A DNA stretch of 37,090 nucleotides from Lentisphaerota bacterium (lineage in GTDB: Bacteria; Verrucomicrobiota; Lentisphaeria; Victivallales; Victivallaceae). Shown piece by piece: positions 1-8,379 of this stretch. How positions within the stretch are numbered: position 1 is the stretch's first letter; each line of letters begins with the position of its first letter. The position numbers and the translations under genes are program-made. A model generated the notes under the pieces. That model was not told the DNA's origin. It made no database searches and was given only the letters and a program-made list of their open reading frames with translations. Location: NCBI GenBank assembly GCA_015061545.1, contig SUWJ01000022.1, positions 1-37,090 on the forward strand, read 5' to 3'.

Positions 1-167
1 AAACGAGCAAGGGAGGTCCAGGAGGGCAATGCCAATGCCCTCTTGGGATGCGCAAACTCTACAATGCTGAATAACCCGTACAAGTCTTGAAGCGCATTTA
101 TAATGATGCCAACAGCTGCCCATCAAAGCAAATTTATGAGAAAATGCAAAAATATAACGCAGAATAA
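1..167 (+). pseudogene. Frameshifted 3' end of an unrecognised gene, cut by the window edge
   Basis: Frame 1 is open from base 1 and reads a plausible protein tail ending in ..MLNNPYKS before TGA at 88-90. From about base 75 frame 3 opens and continues with LKRIYNDANSC.. to TAA at 165-167. Joining the two frames near base 84 gives one continuous-looking C terminus (..NNPYK/VLKRIYNDAN..), so a single-base frameshift is the simplest reading. I do not recognise the family. The fragment lies next to another remnant on the minus strand, so the whole left edge looks like decayed accessory DNA. The short length makes this uncertain. Confidence 0.3.
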
Positions 168-201
168 CCGGATATGTTACATATTTGAGCTTAATTACTA
201 C

Positions 202-240
202 AAAAAAAGTGTTGCAAAACTATTCAGAGTTTTGCAACAC
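202..240 (-). terminator. Strong intrinsic terminator of the minus-strand remnant
   Basis: The arms 209-221 (gtgttgcaaaact) and 228-240 are perfect 13-bp inverse complements with a 6-nt loop. On the minus strand the hairpin is followed by seven T residues (202-208 read in reverse). The TTGCAAAAC core of the stem recurs in the hairpins near 13590 and 23940. Confidence 0.8.
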
Positions 241-476
241 CCCCGTGTTTCAGCGCCCTTGCGCTGATTGTAGTCGGCAACATTGCCCCGCATGGCAGTT
301 ACGGCAAAAGCGTGAGCGTCGCGGGTTGAAACAGCCACACCCTTTTTGCGCAAATACTCCTGATACTCCTCATCGGTCCGGTTGAGATTGAACCCGACAA
401 ACGGTTTAAGCACCGCCGCGATCAGCTCCCGCTCCTCCTCCGAATACTCCGAAAGCAAAAACCGAAGATCCTGCCC

Positions 477-545
477 GTCCGTTTCCGTCCGTTCCAGTCC
501 GTTTCCGTCCGTCTTCCCAGTCTTCCCAGTCTTCCCGTCCGCGTT
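477..545. repeat. Short degenerate tandem repeats inside the remnant ORF
   Basis: Two units of about 18 bases of the form gtccgtttccgtccgt are followed by three copies of a 9-base unit gtcttccca, the last one degenerate. In the minus-strand reading frame they encode a Gly-Lys-Thr-rich run (GKTGKTGKTDG). Units of 9 and 18 bases keep the frame open, so the array could expand or contract by slippage without frameshifting. Confidence 0.65.
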
Positions 546-776
546 TTCAGTTGTTAAGTTTTCCTTAACAACTCCCCCCTGCCGGATCCGGCGATTCGCC
601 ATAGAAATAATGCCTTCAATATCGCCCTTGGTAAACTTCAATTGGGGGTATTTCTCCCGCAGCCAGGCGCGGATTTTGGCAATAAACTCCTTCCACCAGG
701 AAGGTTTTTCTTCCGGATTGGCACAGTCGGCAAGAAATTCTTACACTAAAAAAACGTTCTTTTGTAAAAAAAATGC

Positions 777-805
777 TTGCGATAATTCCCTTGAGGTGGT
801 ATCTT
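777..805 (+). promoter_or_regulatory. Sigma70-type promoter of cysS
   Basis: TTGCGA at 777-782 and TATCTT at 800-805 are separated by 17 bases, 42 bases upstream of the cysS start. The same pattern, TTGCAA-17-TATCTT, is found upstream of ribBA at the other end of the window. Confidence 0.6.
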
Positions 806-846
806 ATAGCAAGTCTATTTAAAAACAAAGCAAAAGGAAGCACAAC

Positions 847-2271
847 ATGGCTGATAAAGTTCGTTTTTTCAATACTATGGCACGCAAGGTGCAGGAGTTT
901 GAATCCATCAATCCGGATAAAGTCGGATTGTACACTTGCGGGCCGACGGTTTACAACTACGCCCACATCGGGAATTTCCGCGCTTACACTTTTGAAGATA
1001 TCCTCTGCCGCACGCTGCGTTTGGCTGGTTATGAGGTAAAGCAGGTGATGAACCTGACCGACGTGGATGATAAAACGATCCGCGATTCACAAAAGGAAAA
1101 TCTGCCGCTCAAAGAGTTTACCGCCCGCTATATCAAGGCGTTTTTTGAAGATCTGGCTAAATTGCGGATCCATCCGGCAGCGGTATATCCTGCTGCCACC
1201 GAACATATTGCGGAAATGATCGAGCTTATCGGCAAGTTGTTTGAAAAGGGTTATGCCTATTGCGCCGAAGATAAATCGGTCTATTTTGCCATCGACAAAT
1301 TTCCCGCTTACGGCAAACTTGCCAATATCGACCGCGAAAATCAGCGGGCAGGGGTGCGGATCAAGACCGACGAATACGCCAAGGATTCAGTAGCCGACTT
1401 TGCGCTGTGGAAGGCGTGGGATGAAAAAGACGGCGATGTGGTCTGGGATTCTCCATGGGGCAAGGGGCGCCCCGGCTGGCACATTGAATGTTCGGCAATG
1501 GCGATGAAGTATCTGGGGGCAACTTTTGATATCCACACTGGCGGCATTGACAATATGTTCCCCCATCACGAAGATGAAATCGCCCAGAGCGAAGGCGCCA
1601 ACGAATGTAAATATGTCAATTACTGGCTGCATTGTGCCCACTTGATGGTCAATGGCGAAAAGATGTCCAAATCGCTGGGCAACTTCTTTACTTTGCGCGA
1701 TCTGGAAGCTCAGGGCCGCAGCGGACGCGAGATCCGCTATGTGCTTATGGGGACTCATTACCGCAAAAAACTCAACTTTACTTTTGATGCGCTGGATCAG
1801 GCGCGGGAAGCGCTGCGCAAATTCGATGACTGCTTTGTGCGGTTGAGCGCTGCCGGCGGGGACGGTTCGGCGGATTCCGCCGCGCAGGAAACTGCTGCCA
1901 AGGCCATTGAAGCATTCAAGAGCGCTATGTTCGACGATTTGAATACCGCCGAAGCCTCGGCTGCGATTTACAGTTTGCTGCACGAAGCCAATAAATTGCT
2001 GGCGGCAGAAGGTTTGTCCGGGCAGGGCGCCGGATATCTGCTGGATGCGTTCAGAACCTTCGACAAGGTCTGGGCGTGTCTGGATGTGGATGCAGCTTTG
2101 CAGGCTGATAACTCGATCCCATCTGAAATCGAAGCTATGGCCGCGGCCCGCGTTGAAGCCCGCAAAAATAAGAATTGGGCAGAATCCGACCGTTTGCGCG
2201 ATGAAATCAAAAGTCTGGGCTACGTTGTGGAAGATGTTCCCGGCGGCGGCTACCGCCTGAAAAAACTTTGA
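847..2271 (+). CDS. cysS: Cysteine--tRNA ligase
   Basis: Class I aminoacyl-tRNA synthetase that charges tRNA-Cys with cysteine in the cytosol. The 474-residue protein has the expected family length. The N-terminal zinc Cys is in [16 protein letters not shown] (about residues 27-42), which also carries the HIGH-type signature (HIGN). NLTDVDDK follows near residue 75. [10 protein letters not shown] and a His-rich [11 protein letters not shown] supply the other zinc ligands, and KMSKSLGNF (about 271) is the KMSKS loop. The C-terminal anticodon-binding region ends in GGGYRLKKL. The ATG at 847 follows a purine-rich aaaaggaag, which sets the start. The gene is monocistronic: remnant DNA lies upstream and a convergent gene ends 11 bases after its stop. 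Identification is secure. Confidence 0.97.
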   Translation: MADKVRFFNTMARKVQEFESINPDKVGLYTCGPTVYNYAHIGNFRAYTFEDILCRTLRLAGYEVKQVMNLTDVDDKTIRDSQKENLPLKEFTARYIKAFFEDLAKLRIHPAAVYPAATEHIAEMIELIGKLFEKGYAYCAEDKSVYFAIDKFPAYGKLANIDRENQRAGVRIKTDEYAKDSVADFALWKAWDEKDGDVVWDSPWGKGRPGWHIECSAMAMKYLGATFDIHTGGIDNMFPHHEDEIAQSEGANECKYVNYWLHCAHLMVNGEKMSKSLGNFFTLRDLEAQGRSGREIRYVLMGTHYRKKLNFTFDALDQAREALRKFDDCFVRLSAAGGDGSADSAAQETAAKAIEAFKSAMFDDLNTAEASAAIYSLLHEANKLLAAEGLSGQGAGYLLDAFRTFDKVWACLDVDAALQADNSIPSEIEAMAAARVEARKNKNWAESDRLRDEIKSLGYVVEDVPGGGYRLKKL

Positions 2272-2282
2272 TTTTTACCACC

Positions 2283-3371
2283 TTATGAACGTTTGCTCCC
2301 GGCGGCAATAAGGATAGCTGCCAGGAGCAGCATCGTTCCAGTCATCGAGCTGCCGCCGTAACTTATCAGCGGCAGCGTGATCCCCGTAGGCGGCAGCAGA
2401 TTCAAATTCACCCATATATGGAGAATGGTCTGGGCAAGCAGCATAAAGCTCAGCGCGGCAATGGCGCTGCGGCGGATCGGTTCTCTTTTCCACGCACTCA
2501 GCATAAATGCCTGCTGAAAGAATGCTCCGTACAGCAATAGCAGCAGCAAGCCGCCGCAGAAGCCGGTCATTTCGCATATTCCTGCAAAGATCGAATCGTT
2601 GTGCGCCAGCGGCAGAAAACTGTTGCTCCATACCGCCATATCGCCTTTGACCCCGAACCATTCGCCGCGGGCAATGGCAATGGCAAACTGCCGTAAATGC
2701 CAGCTGCCGCCCGTGGGATCAAGGGAGGGATCAAAAAAATTTATCAGGCGGTAACGCATATAGTCGTAGTGCAGCAACGTTAAGGCAGCGCCCGTCAGAG
2801 CCAAAGCGGCAGTACCCAGCAAATAGCGCCATTTTACGCCGCAGAAGAACATCGCCCCGACTCCTGAAATCAAATATACACTCATGGTGCCGAAGTCAGG
2901 CTGGATCAGCAGCAGCAGCGCAAAAACTCCGATCACCGCAGCTGCCAGCAGGAATCTTGCTGTTTCACTCAGCGTTCGGCGGTGCAGAATCACCACCAGC
3001 GCCAGAATGTAGAATACTTTGATGATCTCCGAGGGCTGGATAGTTATTGAGCCGATCTGATACCACCCGGTCATGCCGTTCAACGTAGTACCGGCAATTT
3101 GCAGAAACAACAATGCCAGCGCTCCAACTCCCGCCAGCGGCAGCGCCCATTGGATGAGCCAATTGAATTTCACGCGCAGCATAATAAAAAATATGCTCCA
3201 CGCCGTCAGCGCCCACAAACTCTGGCGCAGCAGAAAATCCTGCCATTCGCCCGTCAGCGCCAGCGTGCGGTAGACGCCAAGCAATCCGGAAAGCGTTATT
3301 CCCCCCGCCAGAATTATCAGCAGCAGCGAGCGGAGCATAAGCTGGTGTTGTTGTTCATTGCGGTTGATCAT
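2283..3371 (-). CDS. rodA: SEDS-family peptidoglycan glycosyltransferase, RodA/FtsW type
   Basis: Polytopic inner-membrane SEDS protein of 362 residues that polymerises lipid II glycan strands during cell elongation or division. About ten hydrophobic segments are visible. Family motifs appear in order: WYQIGSITIQPSEIIKV, a Gln-Pro-Asp-Phe-Gly-Thr motif (QPDFGT), LRQFAIAIARGEWFGVKG in the large extracytoplasmic loop, and the C-terminal LLPPTGITLPLISYGGSS. These fit RodA/FtsW well; telling the two apart needs a phylogeny. It overlaps by 17 bases the upstream gene, a PBP pedestal-like protein, so the two are likely co-translated. SEDS enzymes normally work with a class B penicillin-binding protein, and here the neighbour lacks the transpeptidase domain. 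The gene converges with cysS with no obvious terminator in the 11-base gap. Confidence 0.88.
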   Translation of the reverse strand: MINRNEQQHQLMLRSLLLIILAGGITLSGLLGVYRTLALTGEWQDFLLRQSLWALTAWSIFFIMLRVKFNWLIQWALPLAGVGALALLFLQIAGTTLNGMTGWYQIGSITIQPSEIIKVFYILALVVILHRRTLSETARFLLAAAVIGVFALLLLIQPDFGTMSVYLISGVGAMFFCGVKWRYLLGTAALALTGAALTLLHYDYMRYRLINFFDPSLDPTGGSWHLRQFAIAIARGEWFGVKGDMAVWSNSFLPLAHNDSIFAGICEMTGFCGGLLLLLLYGAFFQQAFMLSAWKREPIRRSAIAALSFMLLAQTILHIWVNLNLLPPTGITLPLISYGGSSMTGTMLLLAAILIAAGSKRS

Positions 3372-4020
3372 CGTGAGCCTTTTCGTCGCTTAAATAGATA
3401 TCCTGCCCGTTGCGCGAGGCTTGAACTATCCGGAAAGTGGAGTCGATCCAGCGCCCGCGGCGGTCAAGCATTACTTTGAATTTGCCGGGTTGACCGCGTA
3501 AGATATCGTCAAATTCTTTCTCCCAGCCCGAAATACCGTATTCGGTCCCGTTTTCCTGACGGACTTCGCCCAGTTCAGGTCGGTGGTGTTTGATCCGCCG
3601 TTCCCAGCGCAGTTCGATTTCCAGAGCCGGATAAATGCTGCACAGGCGGTCGGCGGCGGTCAGTTCGGCAGCGGTAAGGTCATACTTTACCACAGAACTG
3701 TACCGCCGGGAAAGATTTTGCAGCAGCTGGTGCGGAAAATGTTTTTTCAGATCACGGCACATATTTTCAAAGTCGTTGTCGTTGGAATATTCGGCGCGGA
3801 AAAGCAGATCGCAGGAGCGTTCCGACCACGCCAGCAGCTGGTCGTTTTCGTCGTAGATCCTGCCGCGTATGGCGCTGAGTTCTCCGTGGTGAGCTGAAGT
3901 ATTGTCGGCTTCCTGCCGGTAGCTCTTTCCGCCGTATGAGGCAAGAAAAAACATCCGCAATACCGTTATTGTCAATATTGCAGCGGCAAAAATATAAAAA
4001 ATTTTATAACGCGTATTCAA
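3355..4020 (-). CDS. Class B PBP pedestal-like protein lacking a transpeptidase domain
   Basis: 221 residues with one N-terminal membrane anchor (about residues 7-27), then features of the class B PBP dimerisation/pedestal region. These are SAIRGRIYDENDQLLA (compare the RG-I-DRNG-LA motif of PBP2/FtsI), a variable helical part, and GISGWEKEFDDILRGQPG near residue 165 (compare G-GLEK-YD--L-G--G). The protein stops at GQDIYLSDEKAHDDQPQ, just where the LTID segment and transpeptidase domain would begin. There is no SxxK, SxN or KTG motif in the gene or downstream, because the SEDS gene starts 17 bases before its stop. I infer a regulatory or scaffolding partner for the SEDS protein, or a truncated PBP. 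The start is a TTG at 4020 with an AAAGGGT-type Shine-Dalgarno placed rather far upstream, inside an inverted repeat. Confidence 0.75.
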   Translation of the reverse strand: MNTRYKIFYIFAAAILTITVLRMFFLASYGGKSYRQEADNTSAHHGELSAIRGRIYDENDQLLAWSERSCDLLFRAEYSNDNDFENMCRDLKKHFPHQLLQNLSRRYSSVVKYDLTAAELTAADRLCSIYPALEIELRWERRIKHHRPELGEVRQENGTEYGISGWEKEFDDILRGQPGKFKVMLDRRGRWIDSTFRIVQASRNGQDIYLSDEKAHDDQPQ

Positions 4021-4029
4021 ATCACCGAT

Positions 4030-4046
4030 TTACCCTTTCAGGGTAA
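4030..4046 (-). promoter_or_regulatory. Inverted repeat over the ribosome binding site of the PBP pedestal gene
   Basis: TTACCCT-ttc-AGGGTAA is a perfect 7-bp inverted repeat just upstream of the TTG start at 4020. In the minus-strand mRNA it would place the only AGGG-type Shine-Dalgarno sequence inside a hairpin, so it may dampen translation; it could also be an operator. Confidence 0.4.
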
Positions 4047-4096
4047 TAATAACGCGGAAAATCCATTTTGCAAACAAAAAAGCCGTTAAATTGTAT
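4045..4096. promoter_or_regulatory. Divergent promoters sharing one -35 hexamer
   Basis: The palindromic hexamer TTGCAA (4068-4073) can serve as -35 in both directions. On + it is followed 17 bases later by TTGTAT (4091-4096), toward the pyridoxamine kinase operon. On - it is followed 17 bases later by ATTATT (4045-4050), toward the pedestal/SEDS pair. The -10 elements are imperfect, so this is a sequence-based proposal only. Confidence 0.4.
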
Positions 4097-4194
4097 GGAT
4101 TTCGACTAAAAGTTGCTTTTGCTGTTGAAAAATCATCCGCGGGAGGTTAAATTATGCAAACAGCATAAATTTAATCAAAAGGAGATTTTGAAGT

Positions 4195-5040
4195 ATGTCG
4201 ATGAAACGGATCATTTCAATACAGGATATTTCCTGTGTCGGCAAATGTTCTCTTACCGTGGCGCTGCCGATCATTTCCGCTATGGGCGTGGAAACGGCGA
4301 TCCTGCCGACGGCGGTGCTTTCGACCCACACCATGTTCAAGGAATTCACTTTCCGCGATCTTACCTGCGATATAACGCCCATTGCCGAACATTGGAAGCG
4401 GGAGAAATTCAATTTCGATGCCATCTATACAGGCTATCTGGGCAGCTTTGAACAGCTGGAACTGGTCAGTAAGTTTTTTGCCGACTTCAAGACTCCTGAC
4501 AATCTGATATTTGTGGATCCGGTTATGGCGGATAACGGCAAACTTTATCCCGGATTCACTCCTGAATTCGCTGTTGCAATGGCGAAACTCTGCAAACAGG
4601 CTGATGTGGTGGTGCCGAACCTGACCGAAGCAGCTTTTATGCTGGGCGAACCCTGCTGCCTTGCCGGTTACGATCAGGCATATATCGAGTCCACGCTGAA
4701 AAAACTTACTGCGCTCGGCGCCAAATGTGCGGTGCTTACCGGGGTGAGTTTTGAAGCGGGCAAAGTTGGCTTTATGGGGCACGACTCGGTAAAAGATGAA
4801 TTTTTCAGCTACTACCACCGGCGTATTGATGCATCGTTCCACGGCACCGGCGATGTTTTTGCCAGTACCGCAGTCGGAGCGCTGACCCGCGGCTATGATC
4901 TGAATTGCGCCCTTAAAATTGCTGCCGATTACACCGTGGACTGCATTGAACGGACCATGGCAGATCCCGACCACGATAACTACGGTGTAGATTTTGAAAA
5001 AGCGATCCCCGCGCTGCTCAAGACGCTGGGCGATTGCTGA
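4195..5040 (+). CDS. pdxK: Pyridoxamine/pyridoxal kinase (PfkB/ribokinase fold)
   Basis: Cytosolic B6-vitamer kinase that phosphorylates pyridoxal or pyridoxamine for PLP salvage. The 281-residue length is typical. The N terminus RIISIQDISCVGKCSLTVALP matches the substrate-binding start of the PdxK/PdxY group. FVDPVMADNGKLYP (about residue 103) and PNLTEAAFMLGEP (about 140) are conserved core segments, and FHGTGDVFAS near 220 carries the anion hole and catalytic Asp. ThiD is a related alternative, but the SIQD.S..GKCS start favours pyridoxal kinase. The start is supported by aaaaggag about 10 bases upstream. It leads an operon with mutS 23 bases downstream and then queC. Confidence 0.85.
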   Translation: MSMKRIISIQDISCVGKCSLTVALPIISAMGVETAILPTAVLSTHTMFKEFTFRDLTCDITPIAEHWKREKFNFDAIYTGYLGSFEQLELVSKFFADFKTPDNLIFVDPVMADNGKLYPGFTPEFAVAMAKLCKQADVVVPNLTEAAFMLGEPCCLAGYDQAYIESTLKKLTALGAKCAVLTGVSFEAGKVGFMGHDSVKDEFFSYYHRRIDASFHGTGDVFASTAVGALTRGYDLNCALKIAADYTVDCIERTMADPDHDNYGVDFEKAIPALLKTLGDC

Positions 5041-5063
5041 TAAACTTTTACAGTAAAGATATT

Positions 5064-7616
5064 ATGGCTGACGGCAAACTTACACCCATGATGCAGCAGT
5101 ACCGTGCTGCCAAAGCTGAGATCCCGGAGGATGCGATTCTGCTTTTCCGTTTGGGCGATTTTTACGAGATGTTCTTTGAAGACGCGGTAAAAGCCAGCGC
5201 CATCATGGAACTTACCTTGACCAGACGGCAGGGGTATCCCATGTGCGGATTTCCGTGGCACGCGCTGGATTCTCAGCTGCCGCGGCTGCTCAATGCCGGA
5301 GTCAAAGTAGCTATTGCCGAACAGCTGGAAGATCCTAAACTTGCCAAAGGGATCGTTAAACGCGCCATCACCCGTATCATCACTCCCGGTACGGTGATCG
5401 ACTCCAGCGTACTCAAGCCGCAGCTGAATAACTTTTTGACTGCGCTGAACTGGGAGAAAAAACGTTGTGCATTAGCTTCGCTGGATATTTCCACCGGGGA
5501 ATTCAACGTTACCGAATTTGACAATATTGCTGCGCTGAGCAGCGAACTTGCCAGATTATCCGCCAGCGAGTGTCTGATCCCCTCTGGAAAACTGGAAAAG
5601 TGGCAGCAGGAAGATAAGTTGCCTTCGGTTCGGGGTAAACTGATGTTTACCGAAGTTGATGAGTGGGTGTTCGCACGGGATATTGCTCAGGATGCGCTGT
5701 TGCGGCATTTTAACGTGCTGAGTCTGGATGGTTTGGGGTGTCGGGATCTTACTGCCGGACTTGGAGCGGCTGCGGCGGTGCTGCACTATGCGGCGGAAAA
5801 TCTCCGTCAGGAAATCGGACATATAAATCTGCTCAAGGTTTGCAAGATCGGCAATTTTATGGAGCTTGACAGCATAAGTCTGCGCAACCTTGAACTGGTG
5901 GAACCCATGTACGGCAGCGATAAAAGCGTAACGCTGCTGGGCGCGCTGGATAAGACCAGTACGCCCATGGGCAGCCGTTTGCTGCGGGAGTGGATCCTGC
6001 GGCCGCTGTACGAAAAAAACGAGATCCTCCGGCGGCTGGATGCGGTGGAAGCCTTGCGCGATGATGCGTTGACTTTAAGCGAGATAGTTGAAACTCTTGG
6101 GGTAGTGCGGGATCTTGAGCGCATTACCGGGCGGTTGAATCTGGGCAGCGCCAATGCCCGCGATCTGGCGGCGCTGGGGATAAGTCTGGAAATTCTGCCG
6201 GGTATAAAGGCGCTGCTGGAAGAGTTTGATGTGCCGATGCTGCAGGAGATCGAAAATCTGATCCTGCCGCAGCCTGAGCTGGCAGCTGAAATCAAAAATG
6301 CACTCAACGATGAATTGCCGTTGACTATTAGCGAAGGCGGCATAATCCGTGCCGGGTACAACGCCGATCTGGATGAATTGCGCAGCGCGGCTTCAGAAGG
6401 CAAGGGCTGGCTGGCAAATATTCAGAGCCGCGAGCAGGAACGCACCGGGATAAAATCGCTGAAAGTAAAATACAACAATGTATTCGGGTATTATATCGAA
6501 GTAAGCAAGGCCAATCTGCCGCTGGTGCCCGAAGATTACGTCCGCAAACAGACTCTGGTCAATGCCGAGCGCTTTATTACCCCTGAACTTAAAGAGTTGG
6601 AAAATAAGATCCTCGGCGCGGAGGAAAAAGCTAAAGCGCTGGAACTGGAGCTTTTTCAGCAGCTGCGCAATATGGCATTGCAGCGCACGCTGGAAATTCA
6701 GAACAGCGCCCGTGAAATCGCGGTGCTGGATGTTATTGCTTCGCTGGCTGAATGTGCGCGGGAACGGCGGTATATCCGTCCGGTTATTTCCGAAGATAAA
6801 ATACTTTCGATCACCGGCGGGCGACACCCCGTGCTGGAACTTAATATGGCGGGCGAAAACTTTGTCCCCAACGATTGTCTGCTCGATGGCGACTGCAACC
6901 GTATGATGCTGATAACCGGACCGAATATGGCCGGTAAATCAACTTATATAAGACAGACTGCGCTGCTGTGCATCATGGCGCAGATCGGATCGTTTATTCC
7001 TGCGGAAGCGGCGGAGGTCGGGCTGGTTGACCGCATTTTTACCCGGGTGGGCGCCGCCGACGATCTGGCGCGGGGGCAAAGTACATTTATGGTGGAAATG
7101 GTGGAAACCGCCAATATTCTCAACTATGCCACGCCCCGCAGTCTGGTGATCCTTGACGAGATCGGGCGCGGTACCAGCACTTTTGACGGTTTGAGCATTG
7201 CCTGGGCGGTGGCGGAGTATCTGCACGACGATGCACATTGCCGCTGCCGGACTCAGTTTGCAACCCATTATCACGAACTTACTGCGCTGGCAAGCGAAAA
7301 ACGCGGGGTCAACAATTACAATATTGCGGTGCGGGAATATGGCGATAAGATCATATTCCTGCGCCAGATCGTGCCCGGGGCTACCGACCGCAGTTACGGT
7401 ATCCATGTAGCGCAGCTGGCGGGCTTGCCCCAGGGAGTGATCGCGCGGGCAGGGGAGATCCTCAACACGCTGGAGAGTTCGTCGGGGCGCGGCGGCAAAG
7501 AAGGTATTGCCGCTTCCAATCTTTACGACTTGGGGCGCCGTCAGCGGAATAAAAAGAGTTCGGCAGAAAAAAATTCAGAACCGTCGGACGACAATTATCA
7601 AATGCGGCTCTTTTGA
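5064..7616 (+). CDS. mutS: DNA mismatch repair ATPase MutS
   Basis: Recognises mismatches and small loops and recruits MutL. The frame extends upstream to a TTG at 5034 overlapping the previous gene, but the ATG at 5064 ([13 protein letters not shown]) is the family-typical start and gives 850 residues. The mismatch-contacting Phe-x-Glu motif is in [12 protein letters not shown] (about residues 30-42). The connector, lever and clamp follow. The ATPase domain has Walker [15 protein letters not shown] (about 619), [12 protein letters not shown], and Walker B/D-loop [15 protein letters not shown], with ATHYHEL after it. It ends with a charged linker and NYQMRLF. The ribosome binding site is weak, which fits translational coupling from the kinase gene 23 bases upstream. 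Confidence 0.97.
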   Translation: MADGKLTPMMQQYRAAKAEIPEDAILLFRLGDFYEMFFEDAVKASAIMELTLTRRQGYPMCGFPWHALDSQLPRLLNAGVKVAIAEQLEDPKLAKGIVKRAITRIITPGTVIDSSVLKPQLNNFLTALNWEKKRCALASLDISTGEFNVTEFDNIAALSSELARLSASECLIPSGKLEKWQQEDKLPSVRGKLMFTEVDEWVFARDIAQDALLRHFNVLSLDGLGCRDLTAGLGAAAAVLHYAAENLRQEIGHINLLKVCKIGNFMELDSISLRNLELVEPMYGSDKSVTLLGALDKTSTPMGSRLLREWILRPLYEKNEILRRLDAVEALRDDALTLSEIVETLGVVRDLERITGRLNLGSANARDLAALGISLEILPGIKALLEEFDVPMLQEIENLILPQPELAAEIKNALNDELPLTISEGGIIRAGYNADLDELRSAASEGKGWLANIQSREQERTGIKSLKVKYNNVFGYYIEVSKANLPLVPEDYVRKQTLVNAERFITPELKELENKILGAEEKAKALELELFQQLRNMALQRTLEIQNSAREIAVLDVIASLAECARERRYIRPVISEDKILSITGGRHPVLELNMAGENFVPNDCLLDGDCNRMMLITGPNMAGKSTYIRQTALLCIMAQIGSFIPAEAAEVGLVDRIFTRVGAADDLARGQSTFMVEMVETANILNYATPRSLVILDEIGRGTSTFDGLSIAWAVAEYLHDDAHCRCRTQFATHYHELTALASEKRGVNNYNIAVREYGDKIIFLRQIVPGATDRSYGIHVAQLAGLPQGVIARAGEILNTLESSSGRGGKEGIAASNLYDLGRRQRNKKSSAEKNSEPSDDNYQMRLF

Positions 7617-7644
7617 GCTGTCAAGCATAAATCAAGGTCTTAGT

Positions 7645-8349
7645 ATGGCAGAAAAAAATTCCGTGAATAAACCCAAAGCAGTTGTATTGCTTTCAGGCGG
7701 ATTGGATTCATTAACCTGTCTGGCGATCGCTCAGGCAGAAGGTTACGAAGTTTACGCATTGAGTTTTGATTATCAGCAGCGTCACGCCAGCGAACTGGCT
7801 GCTGCCCGGCGGATCGTCGAAAAGATGCGTCCGGCGGCGCATCAGATAATGGCGGTGGATTTGCGCAGCTGGGGCGGTTCGGCATTGACCAGCGATGCAA
7901 TAGATGTGCCGAAAAACCGCTCAATAGATCCGACCGAAGTACCTGTAACTTATGTGCCGGCAAGAAATCTTATCTTTCTGTCGCTGGCAACCGCCTACGC
8001 CGAAGTATTGGGTGCCAGAGATATCTTTATCGGAGTCAACAGCGTGGATTATTCGGGCTATCCTGATTGCCGCAGCGCGTTTATCAACGCTTTTGCCGAA
8101 GCCGCCCGGCTGGGAACCTGCGCCTGCGACGAAAATTGGCGCTTCAATATCCACACGCCGCTGCAGAAACTCAGCAAGGCGGAGATCATCCGCCGCGGAA
8201 TCGAACTGAACGTGGATTATTCGCTGAGTGTCAGCTGCTATCAGGCGGATTCCGAGGGCCGCGCCTGCGGTGTTTGCGACAGCTGCACTTTGCGGAAAGC
8301 CGGATTTGCCGCCGCCGGGGTTCAGGATCCCACTTGCTATCGCAAGTGA
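7645..8349 (+). CDS. queC: 7-cyano-7-deazaguanine synthase QueC
   Basis: Converts 7-carboxy-7-deazaguanine to preQ0 using ATP and ammonia, in queuosine tRNA-modification synthesis. The PP-loop nucleotide motif is at the start ([17 protein letters not shown], about residues 12-28). [13 protein letters not shown] and [14 protein letters not shown] are QueC hallmarks, and the C-terminal zinc site is [17 protein letters not shown] (one Cys, then CxxCxxC). The frame is open further upstream, but the ATG at 7645 with AAGG nearby gives the usual 234 residues and a non-overlapping start 28 bases after mutS. It is the last gene of the pdxK-mutS-queC unit. No other que gene is in the window, so the rest of the pathway must lie elsewhere. 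Confidence 0.95.
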   Translation: MAEKNSVNKPKAVVLLSGGLDSLTCLAIAQAEGYEVYALSFDYQQRHASELAAARRIVEKMRPAAHQIMAVDLRSWGGSALTSDAIDVPKNRSIDPTEVPVTYVPARNLIFLSLATAYAEVLGARDIFIGVNSVDYSGYPDCRSAFINAFAEAARLGTCACDENWRFNIHTPLQKLSKAEIIRRGIELNVDYSLSVSCYQADSEGRACGVCDSCTLRKAGFAAAGVQDPTCYRK

Positions 8350-8379
8350 AAATTTGATTCTGTTGCCGGGAATAACTCT

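Larger units (their letters stand above)
198..737 (-). pseudogene. Truncated phage/plasmid-type large-protein C terminus
   Basis: Reading the minus strand from a TAA at about 738-740, the frame is open to 198. It begins EFLADCANPEEKPSWWKEF and continues with an amphipathic stretch (IAKIRAWLREKYP) followed by KFTKGDIEGIISMANRR. This helical tail resembles C termini of large polyvalent proteins or methyltransferase-like proteins of phages and integrative elements; that is a resemblance only. There is no proper start: the first ATG is internal at 641, and the frame is stopped upstream just before the cysS promoter, so the 5' part is missing. The ORF runs through the hairpin of its own terminator, so its last ~10 residues are probably not native. 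A Lys/Thr/Gly-rich tandem repeat sits in the middle. Confidence 0.45.

Noticed and set aside
4154..4168. Four-codon ORF (MQTA) after GGGAGG in the pdxK leader
   Set aside because: It is too short to separate from chance and has no attenuator-like structure around it.
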